Shown: positions 27,071 through 36,906 of the stretch, one piece after another | How positions within the stretch are numbered: position 1 is the stretch's first letter | Layout: the number at the start of each line of letters is the position of its first letter | Assembly: GCA_963744005.1 (NCBI GenBank) | Contig: CAVURU010000004.1 | Span: 1 to 64,000 of the forward strand | DNA length: 64,000 nt | Source: Palsa-504 sp963744005 | GTDB taxonomy: Bacteria; Actinomycetota; Actinomycetes; Streptosporangiales; Streptosporangiaceae | Reading direction: 5' to 3' | The notes under the pieces: model-generated | Databases searched by the model: none | Told to the model about the DNA's origin: nothing | Seen by the model: only the letters and a program-made list of their open reading frames with translations | Made by a program: the position numbers and the translations under genes

Positions 27071-28859
27071 TCAGGGCTGCTGGTCCCGGTCCCCGGCGGC
27101 CGTGACGTCCGACAGCCCCGCGCCCTGGAGCGGGGGCAGCGCCCAGGCGCGCATCCGCCTGAGCAGCCGGGTGTCGACCGGCCGGACCAGCGGGTGGATC
27201 CCGTTGTTGCCCTTCGCCTCGTCCTGCCACCGCGCGCGGCGCGCGGCGGCCGTCGCCGGGTCCTGGAGCTCGGTGCAGTCCAGAGTGTCGGAGTTCACGT
27301 CCACCACGATCGTGTCGCCGTCCTCGACCAGGGCGATCGGGCCGCCCAGCGCCGCCTCGGGCGACACGTGGCCGATGACCAGCCCCACCGATCCGCCCGA
27401 GAAGCGGGCGTCGGTCATGAGCGCGATGGTGATGCCGCGCTGCCGGCACAGCGCGGTGATCCGCGAGGTGGGGTCGAGCATCTCGGGCATCCCCGGCGCG
27501 CCGCGCGGCCCCTCGTAGCGGATCACCACCATGTCGCGGTCGGCAAACCGCTCCGGTGCCGTGGCCAGGGCCTCGATCAGGTCCTGCTCGCCGTCGAAGA
27601 CCCGGGCCCGGCCGAGGAACCGGCCGCCGGTCATGCCGCCCTCGACGCCGGCCAGCTTGATCACCGCGCCGCCGCCGGGCGCGAGGTTGCCGCGCAGCAG
27701 CCGCAGGCCGCCCGTCGGCTTGAACGGCGCTGAGAGCGGATGGATGACGTCGCCGTCGGGAGCGGGCGGGTTGATCCTGGCCACCTGTTCGGCCAGCGTC
27801 TCACCGGTGCAGGTCAGGCAGCTGCCGTCCAGCAGCCCGGCGGCGAGCAGCTCGGCCACGATCACCGGCAGGCCGCCCTTGGCGTCGATGTCGACCATTG
27901 AATACCGGCCGAACGGGCGTGCGTTCACCAGCACTGGCAACGTGCGTGACACCCGGTTGAACTCCTCCTGGGTGATCACCTCGCGCCAGTAGTCGAGGCC
28001 CGCGGCGCGGGCCAGCTCCGGCGCGTGCAGCACCACGTTGGTGGAGCCGCCCATGGCGATGGCCACCAGGGTGGCGTTGCGCAGCGACGCCGCGGTGACG
28101 ATATCGCGCGGCCGGATGTCGCGCCCGGAGAGCACCTCCAGCGTGTCGAGCAGCTGGGCCGGGAATTCCTCGATGCGGCGGGGATCCTCCGAGGCCGGGC
28201 TGACCATGTGCAGCGGTTCCATGCCGCAGGTCGCGATGAACGACTGCATGGTGTTGTAGGTGAACATGCCGCCGCAGCTGCCGTGGCCCGGCGAGGCCTC
28301 CAGCGCCATCCGCCGTCGTTCCTCCGGCGAATCCGCGGCCGCCTGGAAGCAGGAGATGATGTCGATCGGCTCGCCGGTCAGGGAGTCGATGCCCGGGCGG
28401 ATCGATCCGTCGGACATGATCACCGCGGGCACGTTGTGCTCCAGCAGCGCGGCCAGCGTCCCCACCGGCGGCTTGTCGCAGGCGACCACCGCGATCACGC
28501 CGTGCAGGTCGCTGCCCTCCAGGTGCAGGCACACGCCGTCGTTGGTGGTCTCCCGGCCGATCAGCGAGTAACGCATCTGCGGCGTGCCGTTGCGCTGGCC
28601 GTCGGAGATCCCGCCCGCGAAGCCGGGTGCGATGACCCGCACCGGGAGGTCGGCGTCGACGACCCGGCGCCGCAGCTCGGCCTGGACCGCGTCAACCTTC
28701 GCGGGCACCCCCGCGTAGCAGATGCTGTCGCCGAGATTGCCGATGACTCCCCAGGCGGGGCAGTGGACCTTAGCTGGATCCTGTCCCTCGAGCCGCGCGG
28801 TCGCGACCGCCTGCGTGTCCTGACCCGGCTTCCAGGCCTCCGTGTCGCTCACCATCATC
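27071..28859 (-). CDS. IlvD/Edd family dehydratase
   Basis: About 595 residues, starting at ATG 28859 (ATG 28856 and GTG 28853 are also in frame). Family motifs are VVACDKPPVGTLAAL (cluster Cys), ASPGHGSCGGMFTYNTMQSF (cluster Cys), IAMGGSTNVVLHAPELAR, CTGETLAEQ and MTDARFSGGSVGLVIGHVSP. The usual PCN first-cysteine site is replaced by GNLGDSICYAG. Members dehydrate dihydroxy acids (branched-chain biosynthesis) or sugar acids using an Fe-S cluster. The divergent N-terminus and the lack of ilv neighbours favour a sugar-acid or other catabolic dehydratase. An MFS transporter gene lies upstream on the same strand. Confidence 0.88.
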
Positions 28860-28934
28860 CATCCTGTCCGCGTGCAGATCGCGCCGATGCTATCAGGGGT
28901 TTCGCAGATTCGCCCAGCGCAGGAGTCCGGCCGG

Positions 28935-30368
28935 TCAGGCCTGCTCGGTCGCCGTCTCCAGCGCGGACGGCTGCTCCGCAGGTTCTTCCTGCCGCCCGGG
29001 GGCGGACACGATGAACCACGCCGCCACGAAACCCAGGAACGCCGGAATGGCGGCGATGAGGAAGGCGGTGGTGAAGCGGCCCGGACCGCTGCCGGCGGCG
29101 ACAATGGCCCCGGCCACGGTGATCCCGGCTACCGCACCCACCTGTCCCATCATCTGCAAGATCCCGGACGCGGTGGCGTGGCGGTCCGCGCTGACCGCGT
29201 TGACGACGGACGTGGTGATCGCGGGCTGAGACATCCCGTTGCCGAACCCCGCCAGTACGTTTCCCGCCACGACGAGGCTCAGCAGCAGCAGCCCGGCGCC
29301 CAGGGCGAAAACGGGCAGTGCGATGGCCATCAGAGCCGTGCCGCCGATGGCCGCCCGGCGAGGCGTCAGCACGCTGATCCGGGACGTGACCGGCGCGCCT
29401 ATGCAGAAGGCGATCGGCCTGGCCAGGAGGAACAGCGACGCGCGGGATACCGACATGCCGAACTGCGTCTCGAGCAGGAGCGGGGTCAGGATGTAGCCGC
29501 CCATGTACGCGAAGGTGGTAAGCGCCTGGGTGATGGTCGGAGCGCGGAAATTCCTGATCCGCAGCATCTCAGGCGGCAGGACGGGGGACACCGCTCGTTT
29601 CTCCACCCTGAAGAAGGCGGCGAACCCGGCGGCGCACACCACGGCCGCGAGCGCCACCCAGGGCCGCGCATCCCGCTGCGGCAGCAGCTCCAGGGCGATC
29701 ATGCCCGCGGTGAGTGACACCGCCAGGACCGCGAGCCCCCGGACGTCGATGGGAGCCCGGTCGCGGGCGGTGCCTTTGGGGAGCACCAGCCAGGCGTAGC
29801 AGATCGCGGGGACGGACAGGAAACCCTGGATGAGGAAGATCGACGGCCAGCCGAACGCCTGGATGAGGGGGCCGCCGGCCACGATGCCCACCACGGGCGA
29901 TCCCGCCGCCGCCAGGCTCCACAGGCCCATGATCCGAAGCCGGCGATCAGGCCGGTAGACCGCGGCGATCATGGCCAGCGAGGCCGGAGTCGCCGCCGCG
30001 CCGGCGACCTGTCCCAGCGTCCGGAAGACGATCAGCGAGGAAAGCGTGGGGGCCAGCGCACTGAGGAAGGCGAACACGCCGGCGCCGACCGTGCCCGCCA
30101 GGAAGACGCGACGGTGCCCGAACAGGTCACTGATGCGCCCGAGCGCGGGAAGGGCGATCGCGAACCCCAGCAGCGGGGCGGTGATAACCCAGGTCACTGC
30201 GTCCAGGGAAGCTCCGAACTCGTGCTCGAGCTGCGGCAGGGCGAGGCTGAATACGCTGATCGGAAAGGTCGTGACGACCAGTCCGCCGAGCGCAGCCGAC
30301 AGCACGTGCGACGGGCGGGGAGACCGGCGGGGGACCGAGGGGAGAAGACTCAACGACAGCCGCCTCAA
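28935..30368 (-). CDS. MFS transporter, DHA2-like drug/metabolite exporter
   Basis: A 477-residue membrane protein with twelve or more predicted helices. The first helices read VLSAALGGLVVTTFPISVFS; the MFS loop 2-3 signature is GRISDLFGHRRVFLAG, and motif C-like segments GSPVVGIVAGGPLIQAFGW mark an exporter (antiporter) of the DHA type. The TTG at 30368 is the longest start; GTG within SHVLSAALGG is an alternative that removes the Arg-rich leader. The C-terminal tail is acidic. It may be co-transcribed with the dehydratase gene 75 bases downstream. Confidence 0.88.
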   Translation of the reverse strand: MRRLSLSLLPSVPRRSPRPSHVLSAALGGLVVTTFPISVFSLALPQLEHEFGASLDAVTWVITAPLLGFAIALPALGRISDLFGHRRVFLAGTVGAGVFAFLSALAPTLSSLIVFRTLGQVAGAAATPASLAMIAAVYRPDRRLRIMGLWSLAAAGSPVVGIVAGGPLIQAFGWPSIFLIQGFLSVPAICYAWLVLPKGTARDRAPIDVRGLAVLAVSLTAGMIALELLPQRDARPWVALAAVVCAAGFAAFFRVEKRAVSPVLPPEMLRIRNFRAPTITQALTTFAYMGGYILTPLLLETQFGMSVSRASLFLLARPIAFCIGAPVTSRISVLTPRRAAIGGTALMAIALPVFALGAGLLLLSLVVAGNVLAGFGNGMSQPAITTSVVNAVSADRHATASGILQMMGQVGAVAGITVAGAIVAAGSGPGRFTTAFLIAAIPAFLGFVAAWFIVSAPGRQEEPAEQPSALETATEQA

Positions 30369-30667
30369 CTTGGACAGTTCACATCAGTCTCCCCTATTTC
30401 AGTCGCCCTGGCTATTGACGTGATCCCGCGCCCGAGCAGCGGCCACGGCAGCGGTATCGGCGCCGTCGCCGTGGCCGCGTCCGGCTCAGCCAGGCTTGGC
30501 AGCAGGCGCGTCGCGATGTTATACAGGCCCTGCAACCAATGGCGTGAACGCGCCCAACTGCGGTCTGCAGCGGCCGCCAGTCCGCAACTATGTTCGTCCG
30601 CACGTGGGCTGTCCGCCGCGTGCGGTGGTGCGTCGGCTGATCCGCATCGCAGCGAAAGGTCGGCGTC
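30369..30667. other. Intergenic region, divergent MFS and CoA-transferase genes
   Basis: No gene is seen. The region should hold both promoters. AT-richer parts lie at 30395-30420 and 30510-30540, but no convincing -35/-10 pair or inverted repeat was found. Confidence 0.4.
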
Positions 30668-31873
30668 ATGAGCGGTCCCCTCGAGGGCTGGCGGGTCCTT
30701 GATCTCAGCCAGGGCGTAGCCGGGCCGTATGTGACCAAGCTGTGCTCGGATTACGGCGCGGATGTCATCAAGGTCGAGCGGCCGGGCCTCGGCGACGTGT
30801 CCCGGCGGATCGGCCCGTTCCCCCGTGATGATCCGCATGCCGAGAAGAGCGGGATGTTCCTCACGCTCAACACCGGCAAGCGCGGCGTCACGCTGGACCT
30901 GAGCACCCGGACCGGCCGGGAGCTGCTGCTGCAGCTGGCCGGCCGGGCTGATCTGATCGTGGAGAGTTACCGGCCCGGGACGCTGGAGCGGTTCGGGCTG
31001 GGCCCGGAGCGCCTCGCGCAGGCCGGCCCGGCGGCGCTGGTGCGGATCTCCAATTTCGGCCAGACCGGGCCGCGGCGCGACTTCGCGGCCGACGACCTGA
31101 TCGAGTACGCGGCCGCCGGGATCTTGCAGATCACGGGTGAGCCCGACCGTGAGCCGGTGGCGCTGGGCCTGTTCACCCCGTTGTTCCTGGCCGGGGCGAT
31201 CTGCGCGCCGCTGGCGCTGGGCGCGATGCGGGCCGCGCACCGGGACAGGAAGCAGGAAGTGGTCGACTTCTCGATCCAGGAGGCGCTGGCCGGCTCGATG
31301 GACCGCGGCGGCCCGAACCTGGTCAGTTACCAGTACACCGGCAGCCTGATGTTCGAGCGCCGCGCGCTCAGCCTGAACAGCGCGCTGCCGAACGGCGTGT
31401 TCGAGTGTGCCGACGGCTACATCCAGACCTCGACGCAGGTGACCTGGTTCAGGCGGGTGTTCCGGGTCATCGGCAAACCGGAGTGGATCACCGACGAGCG
31501 GATCACCAGCAACCTGAATAACCCTGAGGTGATCGGCGGCGAGGTCGAGGCGGCGTTCCTGGCCTGGCTGCGGCCGCTGACCAAGCAGGAGGCGATGGAG
31601 CAGGCGCAGGCGCAGGGCTGGCCGCTATCGGCGCTGAACACCCCGGCTGACGTGCTGCGGGATCCGCACATGCGCGAGCGCGGGTTCTTCGTCACCGTGG
31701 ATCATCCCGAGGCGGGCTCGCTCGAGCTGCCCGGTCTGGCGCTGCGGTTCTACTCCACGCCGGGTGAGCTGCGCCGCCCGCCGCTGCTGGGGGAGCACAA
31801 CGCCGAGATCTTCGGCGAGCTCGGTTACACGCCGCCGGAAGTAGCCGCGCTGCGCACCCAGAATGTGATCTAG
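30668..31873 (+). CDS. CaiB/BaiF (family III) CoA-transferase, subunit 1
   Basis: A 401-residue protein from ATG 30668 after GAAAGG. The N-terminal Rossmann part reads EGWRVLDLSQGVAGPYVTKL, then DYGADVIKVERPGLGD and FLTLNTGKRGVTLDLST, all standard for family III CoA-transferases. The catalytic Asp should lie in the AADDLIEYAAAGILQITGEP region. It moves CoA between carboxylic acids. The partner gene follows 20 bases downstream and is a divergent homologue, so the active enzyme may be a heterodimer, as in benzylsuccinate CoA-transferase. Confidence 0.9.
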   Translation: MSGPLEGWRVLDLSQGVAGPYVTKLCSDYGADVIKVERPGLGDVSRRIGPFPRDDPHAEKSGMFLTLNTGKRGVTLDLSTRTGRELLLQLAGRADLIVESYRPGTLERFGLGPERLAQAGPAALVRISNFGQTGPRRDFAADDLIEYAAAGILQITGEPDREPVALGLFTPLFLAGAICAPLALGAMRAAHRDRKQEVVDFSIQEALAGSMDRGGPNLVSYQYTGSLMFERRALSLNSALPNGVFECADGYIQTSTQVTWFRRVFRVIGKPEWITDERITSNLNNPEVIGGEVEAAFLAWLRPLTKQEAMEQAQAQGWPLSALNTPADVLRDPHMRERGFFVTVDHPEAGSLELPGLALRFYSTPGELRRPPLLGEHNAEIFGELGYTPPEVAALRTQNVI

Positions 31874-31893
31874 GCATCGAAGGAGCAACCAGG

Positions 31894-33198
31894 ATGAATG
31901 ACCGCAAACCACCGCTCGCGGGTGTCCGGGTCCTGGCCCAGGGCCTGGTGTGGGCCGGGCCGTTCGCCACGGTCATCCTGGCCGATCTGGGCGCTGAGGT
32001 CATCGAGATCGAGTCGATCCAGCACCTCAACCCGACCCGGACCCAGATGCGGCACCTTCCCGACGTCGTCCTGCAGAGCCCCCTGGGCGCCACCTACGTC
32101 GACCGCGACGGCTCCGAGGGCTTCTGGGACCGCGTGGTGGCGTTCAACTACGGCAAGCGCGGCTGCCTGTCGGCCACGTTCGACCTGCAGGGCGAGCGCG
32201 GTCACGAGCTGTTCCTGGAGCTGGTCAAGCAGGCCGACGTGTTCCTGGAGAACAACGCCGCGAACGTGGTGCAAAACCTGGGCATCGGCTGGGACGCGCT
32301 GCACGCGGCCAACCCCCGGCTGATCATGGTCCGCTTCCCCGGCTTCGGCATCACCGGGCCCTACGCGCACTTCAAGGGCTACGGCTTGCAGATGGAGGGC
32401 GTCGCCGGGCACACGATGGTCCGCGGCTACCCCGACAGCGACCCGTCGACGACGCCGATGTCGCTGCATGGCGACCCGAACGCCGGGACGCACGTGGCGT
32501 GGGCGGTGCAGGCCGCGCTGCTGGCCCGCGAGCGGACCGGTCAGGGGCAGCTGATCGAGCTGTCGCAGTCCGAGGCGGTGCTGCACCACATTGTCTACGA
32601 CGTGCTGGATTACGAGTTCAACGGCCGTGATCTGGGCCGGCGCGGCAACGACCACCCGGCGTTCGCGCCCTACGGGGTGTTCCCCTGCGCCGGCGAGGAC
32701 CGGTGGATCGCCATCGCCTGCACCTCCGACGCCGCGTTCGCCGCGCTGCTGGGCCACCTGGGCGCGGCCGAGTTCGCCGAGGACGAGCGGTTCGCCACCA
32801 CCACCGCCCGGCTGCGGCACCGCGCCGCGGTCGACGACCTGGTCGCCGAACGGACCCCCCACTACTCCGCGGCCGACCTGGCCCGCCAGCTGCAGGCCAG
32901 CGGCGTGGCCGCCGCCGCGCTGGCCCACCAGCAGGAGATGCACACCGACGAGCACCTGGCGGCGCGGAGCTTTTTCAACCCGATCACGCATCCGGCGGCT
33001 GGCACCCACCTGTATCCGGGCCCGCTGGGCAAGCTGCAGCACACCGCGGATAGCCCGCCGTTCCGGTCTGCGCCGACGCTGGGCCAGCACAACGAGTACG
33101 TGTACAAGGAGATCATCGGCCTGTCCGACGAGCAGTACCAGAAGCTGGTCGACGACCAGGTCATCGGCACCGTCTACCTCGAGACCGCCCACGCCTGA
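31894..33198 (+). CDS. CaiB/BaiF (family III) CoA-transferase, subunit 2
   Basis: A 434-residue protein from ATG 31894 with AAGGAG upstream. It shares the fold markers GVRVLAQGLVWAGPFATVIL, ADLGAEVIEIES and FNYGKRGCLSATFDLQGERG with its neighbour but is only distantly similar. It carries an extra segment, MRHLPDVVLQSPLGATYVDR, absent from the first subunit. A catalytic Asp may be in MSLHGDPNAGTH. The close spacing and unlike sequences suggest a two-gene CoA-transferase for one specific, perhaps aromatic, acid. A non-coding stretch of over 800 bases follows. Confidence 0.9.
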   Translation: MNDRKPPLAGVRVLAQGLVWAGPFATVILADLGAEVIEIESIQHLNPTRTQMRHLPDVVLQSPLGATYVDRDGSEGFWDRVVAFNYGKRGCLSATFDLQGERGHELFLELVKQADVFLENNAANVVQNLGIGWDALHAANPRLIMVRFPGFGITGPYAHFKGYGLQMEGVAGHTMVRGYPDSDPSTTPMSLHGDPNAGTHVAWAVQAALLARERTGQGQLIELSQSEAVLHHIVYDVLDYEFNGRDLGRRGNDHPAFAPYGVFPCAGEDRWIAIACTSDAAFAALLGHLGAAEFAEDERFATTTARLRHRAAVDDLVAERTPHYSAADLARQLQASGVAAAALAHQQEMHTDEHLAARSFFNPITHPAAGTHLYPGPLGKLQHTADSPPFRSAPTLGQHNEYVYKEIIGLSDEQYQKLVDDQVIGTVYLETAHA

Positions 33199-34052
33199 CG
33201 GCAAGGGGCTATGGCACTAGGCCATTACTTGAAAGACATCGGGCCGCTCCGCCATTTATATCGGCGGCGACCGGACTCGGCACGCTCAGTTACGTCGGCC
33301 GTTTATGGCCGCAATCCCAATGGCCTGCGAATAACTACCCTGCGGATGCAGATAACTGCGTTCTGCAGGTGATGCCGCATAGGTGGCAGAAAACTCTAAA
33401 TACCTGACTTCAGGTCTTTGCGCCGCGTCCGCGCGGGCCCGTCCCTCGCCCGGGTGGCGGCGCCACGGCGTCGGTACGGGGCGGCGCAACCGGCTGACCA
33501 GGCTCGGGCCGCCAACCTGCCACTTGTGCGCAAGGGTGTGGATGACTTGTGCGCAACCGCCCTGAGCCTGTGCGTCCGCGGTGGAAATGCTGGGGACATT
33601 GCTCGTGGCCCGTGCTTGCGATGGCGCCGTTACCTGGGAAAAGCTCCAGCCACACCCTGTGCATATAGAAAAACTGAGATTGTCCACAGGACGCGCCGTA
33701 ACGACTCATAAATGAGCCGAACGTTTATCATTCGTTTATCGCTTTGTAATTTGGTGTCGGGATCGTGAAAAAACTGAAAGCCGAGAGCCGGTTGGCCTGG
33801 ACGCCTTGAGACGGGAGCGCAAGCGCGAAGCCAGGCCCCCTGCCGGGATACACCGGCCGCTCGCTGACGGCAGACCGACGCTTCGGACCACCGTGGCCCG
33901 GCCAGCCCAACGCCGGGCGGGAGGTTCCGCTGCAGCGCGGTCAGCCCTGGACGCGCAGCGGCATCCCGGTCCGTAATCCGCTGCTTAGCCTGTCTCACCG
34001 CAGGTCATTGGCAACCGAGCAGCGCTTGCTCCTTGCTCGACGGGAGGGATCG
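33199..34052. other. Long intergenic region with repeated TTGTGCGCAA motif
   Basis: About 850 bases with no recognisable gene on either strand; open frames here are short and lack domains. It is AT-richer near 33300-33410 and 33660-33770. TTGTGCGCAA occurs at 33524-33533 and 33547-33556, 23 bases apart, and may be a paired operator. A single TTGTCCACA (33680-33688) matches the actinobacterial DnaA box. The region also serves as the leader of the Cys-rich repeat gene. Confidence 0.45.
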
Positions 34053-34736
34053 ATGAAGATCAAGATCCGCACGGAGAACGCCAGCGCTCACACAGATGAC
34101 TGGCCTGGCATGGATGAGTGGCTCGCCGAACTGCGCGAGGACCACCGCGACGAGCCGACCGGTGACGATGACGTCACCGCGGAGGACACCGGCCTGCCCC
34201 GCTCAGGCGCCCTCGCGCTGGCCCCCGCCCCAGCCGAGGTCCGCGTCCCAGCCGAAGCCACTGCCCCAGCCGGGGTCCGCGTCCCGGCCGAAGCGACCGC
34301 CCCATCAGAGGTCCGCGTCCCGGCTGAAGCCCCCACCCCAGCCGGGGTCCGCGTCCTGGCCGAAGCCTCGGCCCGAGCCGAGGTCCGGGCCCTCGCGGAG
34401 GCCAGCGTCCTGGCCGAGGCCCACGCCGAGGCGCAGGCCCACGGCGCCGGCACCGGCCGGGCGGTGATCGGAGATGAGCTCCGGATCCCGATCATGTGGT
34501 GCGAAATGGGTTCGTGTATCACCTGGTACACCGATCCCGCCGCGCTGGGCGAGGCCGACACCCGAGCCCGGGCCATCGCCGCCGGCTGGCGCATCGACGC
34601 CCTGGGCCGGCTGGCCTGCCCCACCTGCCAGCAGACCGACCCCTGTTTCTGGACGGCCTGCCCGGTCACGCCGTGGGATCGGTACGTGGCCATGGTCCGG
34701 GCCGCCCGGGCCGCCGGCTTGTCCCAGCGGGGGTGA
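34053..34736 (+). CDS. Unrecognised protein with 12-residue repeats and Cys-rich C-terminus
   Basis: A 227-residue protein from ATG 34053 after GGGAGGG. Residues 1-60 are acidic. Residues 63-122 hold five 12-residue repeats of the type VRVPAEATAPAG, later drifting to VRALAEASVLAE; this is an extended or helical spacer. Residues 140-227 are a compact domain with Cys150, Cys155, Cys189, Cys192, Cys198 and Cys203 (MWCEMGSC and ACPTCQQTDPCFWTACP), probably one or two zinc or redox sites. The RsbW-like ATPase gene starts 10 bases downstream, so the two may form a partner-switching or sensor pair. I do not recognise the family. Confidence 0.75.
   Translation: MKIKIRTENASAHTDDWPGMDEWLAELREDHRDEPTGDDDVTAEDTGLPRSGALALAPAPAEVRVPAEATAPAGVRVPAEATAPSEVRVPAEAPTPAGVRVLAEASARAEVRALAEASVLAEAHAEAQAHGAGTGRAVIGDELRIPIMWCEMGSCITWYTDPAALGEADTRARAIAAGWRIDALGRLACPTCQQTDPCFWTACPVTPWDRYVAMVRAARAAGLSQRG
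34239..34418 (+). repeat. Coding 36-base repeat, five copies
   Basis: Five tandem 36-base units encode the 12-residue repeats of the gene at 34053-34736. The first three are nearly identical at DNA level; the last two have diverged, suggesting growth at the 5' side of the array. Confidence 0.8.
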
Positions 34737-34746
34737 CCGGACGGCG

Positions 34747-35307
34747 ATGGTAGCGCATACGTCGCAGGTTGCGGACGGCATCGGCCGCCGGTGGCTGATG
34801 CTGGCCGCGGAGATGGCCGGCCTGGCGGCCGGCACCGTGCCGCAGTCGCCCGATCCCGCCCTCGCGGGCTGGGCCTGCCTGCCGCGGATCGCGACGTGCA
34901 CCCCCGGCGGCGGGGCTGCATCGGTCCGCGCCGCGCGGGACTTCGCCGTCGCCACCGTGCGCCGGTGGGGCGCGGCCGAGCGCAGCTACGACATCGCGAT
35001 CGTGGTCTCCGAGCTGCTGACCAACGCCCTGCGGTACACCCGGCCGGGATCCGGCCTGGCCCGGCCGCGGCGGCCGATCCGGCTCGGCTTGCTTCAGCTC
35101 ACACCCGGCCTGCTCTGCGCGGTCGCCGACCCGAGCACGGCCGCTCCGGTGCCGCAGCGGGCGGAGGCGTTCGGCGAGACCGGCCGCGGGCTGCACATCG
35201 TCGGCGCGCTCGCCGACCGGTGGGGCTACACCACGAGCGGCACCGGGAAGGTGGTGTGGGCCACGTTCACCACGCCGGCCGGGAAGCCGTCTGCGTCCTG
35301 GCCCTAG
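34747..35307 (+). CDS. RsbW/SpoIIAB-like ATP-binding protein (anti-sigma kinase type)
   Basis: A 186-residue GHKL ATPase domain from ATG 34747. It contains the N box SYDIAIVVSELLTNALRY (Glu and Asn for Mg-ATP), the G1 box in LLCAVADPS and the G2-like GETGRGLHIVGALADRWGY. There is no histidine-kinase phosphoacceptor domain, so it is the stand-alone type common in actinomycetes that binds anti-anti-sigma partners or sigma factors. It follows the Cys-rich repeat protein gene by 10 bases, making a likely two-gene regulatory operon. No STAS-domain gene is adjacent. Confidence 0.85.
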   Translation: MVAHTSQVADGIGRRWLMLAAEMAGLAAGTVPQSPDPALAGWACLPRIATCTPGGGAASVRAARDFAVATVRRWGAAERSYDIAIVVSELLTNALRYTRPGSGLARPRRPIRLGLLQLTPGLLCAVADPSTAAPVPQRAEAFGETGRGLHIVGALADRWGYTTSGTGKVVWATFTTPAGKPSASWP

Positions 35308-35412
35308 CGCCGGGAGCGCAAGCCTGATGGGATGCTGAGTGTGGCCTCTGGCCGGCTGATCGCCGCCGGCCAGGCCGCGGACGCGGGCGTGCCGGGCTGA
35401 GAGGAGACGCGT

Positions 35413-36903
35413 GTGGCTGAGGATGTTGTCGCGCAGGCGCCAGCGGGCCGTCTGCGGGGCGGCCGGGACGGTCATGCCCTGCGCTTCCTGGGCGTCCCCT
35501 ACGCGCAATCGCCCGCGGTCAGCGGGCGGTTCGCCGCGCCGGTGCCGCACCCTGGCTGGGACGGCATCCGCGACGCGCTGTCCTACGGTGCGTCCTCGGC
35601 CCAGCCGGAGCGCGGGGTCACCGTCATCCCGGAGCCGCTCATCCCGGGCGACAACGAGCTGAACCTCAACGTCTTCACCCCCGAGCTGGGCGCGGCCGGT
35701 CTCCCGGTGCTGGTGTGGATTCACGGCGGCGGCTTCGCCGCCGGGGCCAACTCCTCCCCGTGGTACCGGGGCGGGGCCTTCGCCCGGGACGGGGTGGTGC
35801 TGGTCACCATCAACTACCGGCTGGGCGCGCCGGGCTTCCTGGAAGTGCCGGACGCCCCGGTCAACCGCGGCGTGCTGGACTGGATCCGCGCCCTGGAGTG
35901 GGTGCACGAGAACATCGCCGCGTTCGGCGGTGACCCGGCCAAGGTCACCGTGGCCGGCCAGTCGGCGGGCGGCGGGGCCTGCGCCGCGCTGCCCGGCGTG
36001 CCCGCGGCCGCCGGGTTGTTCCGCGGGCTCATCTGCATGAGCGGCGGGCCCGCCATGCTGCAGACGCCCGACGGTGTCCGCGCCGTGGCCGGGCGGATGC
36101 GCGAGCACCTGGGCGTGCCGCTGAGCCGGGCCGCGCTGGAGGAACTCAGCCCCGAGACGATCCTGGCCGCGCAGGGCGCCGTCACGAGCGGCCCGGGGAA
36201 CGCGCAGAGCCCGGACTCGGTCGGCCGTGTCCTGGGCGAAGGCATCACGCTGCAGTGGGCGCCGTGGGTGGACGGCGAGGTGCTCGCGGCCGGCCCGTGG
36301 CAGACCATGCGGTCCGCCGCGCACAACGGCATCCCGCTGCTGACCGGCGGCACCGCGAGCGAGGTCAACCCGTCCTGGATGGCCGAGGACTGGGTCACCC
36401 TCGACATGGTCCGGGCCGGCCTGGCGAAGGCCGGCGTGGCCCAGCCTCAGCTGGACCGCTACCTGGACAAGTACGCGCGGCTGCGGCCGGGCGAGATCGT
36501 CGGCCAGGCCGTCGGCGACCGGACGTTCCGGGTGGAGGCGCAGGAACTGGCCGCGGTCAAGGCCGCGGCGGGCGGGCCGGCCTACGTCTACGACTTCGCC
36601 TGGGGGTCGCGGGCCGAGGCGATCCGCGGCCGGTCCATCCACTCCCTGGAGATCCCGTTCGTCTTTGACACGCTCGGCGAGCCCGGGGTCACCGACGTGG
36701 CCGGCCAGGCCCCGCCGGAAGGGCTGGCCCGCGACATGCACGGGGCCTGGGTCCGGTTCGTCACCGAGGGCGATCCGGGCTGGCCCCGGTATGCGGCCAG
36801 CACCCGGCAGGTCATGGTGTTCTCCGAGGCTTCCGGGGTGCAAGCCGATCCGCTCCGGCTGGAGCGGGAGGTCTGGTCCGACGTGATCACGCAGGGACAG
36901 TAA
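35413..36903 (+). CDS. Type B carboxylesterase, copy 1
   Basis: A 496-residue esterase from GTG 35413 with GAGGAGA upstream. The oxyanion hole is HGGG at residues 104-107, the nucleophile is Ser184 in AGQSAGGGACAAL, and the His lies in IHSLEIPFVFDTLG. The N-terminal GRLRGGRDGHALRFLGVPYA is the family start. There is no signal peptide, so it is cytoplasmic. It is a close paralogue of the gene at 38657-40144; long stretches, for example around LNLNVFTPELGAAGLPVLVW, are identical. The two flank a CocE hydrolase gene in one tight operon, suggesting stepwise cleavage of a multi-ester compound. Confidence 0.92.
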   Translation: MAEDVVAQAPAGRLRGGRDGHALRFLGVPYAQSPAVSGRFAAPVPHPGWDGIRDALSYGASSAQPERGVTVIPEPLIPGDNELNLNVFTPELGAAGLPVLVWIHGGGFAAGANSSPWYRGGAFARDGVVLVTINYRLGAPGFLEVPDAPVNRGVLDWIRALEWVHENIAAFGGDPAKVTVAGQSAGGGACAALPGVPAAAGLFRGLICMSGGPAMLQTPDGVRAVAGRMREHLGVPLSRAALEELSPETILAAQGAVTSGPGNAQSPDSVGRVLGEGITLQWAPWVDGEVLAAGPWQTMRSAAHNGIPLLTGGTASEVNPSWMAEDWVTLDMVRAGLAKAGVAQPQLDRYLDKYARLRPGEIVGQAVGDRTFRVEAQELAAVKAAAGGPAYVYDFAWGSRAEAIRGRSIHSLEIPFVFDTLGEPGVTDVAGQAPPEGLARDMHGAWVRFVTEGDPGWPRYAASTRQVMVFSEASGVQADPLRLEREVWSDVITQGQ

Positions 36904-36906
36904 GCG

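Noticed and set aside
33680..33688. TTGTCCACA, a perfect actinobacterial DnaA box
   Set aside because: Only one exact copy is present, with no dnaA or dnaN gene and no cluster of boxes, so an origin is not supported.
34088..34921. Long minus-strand frame opposite the repeat protein
   Set aside because: It mirrors the coding repeats and has no ribosome site or domain. The plus frame has a good ribosome site and an organised Cys domain.
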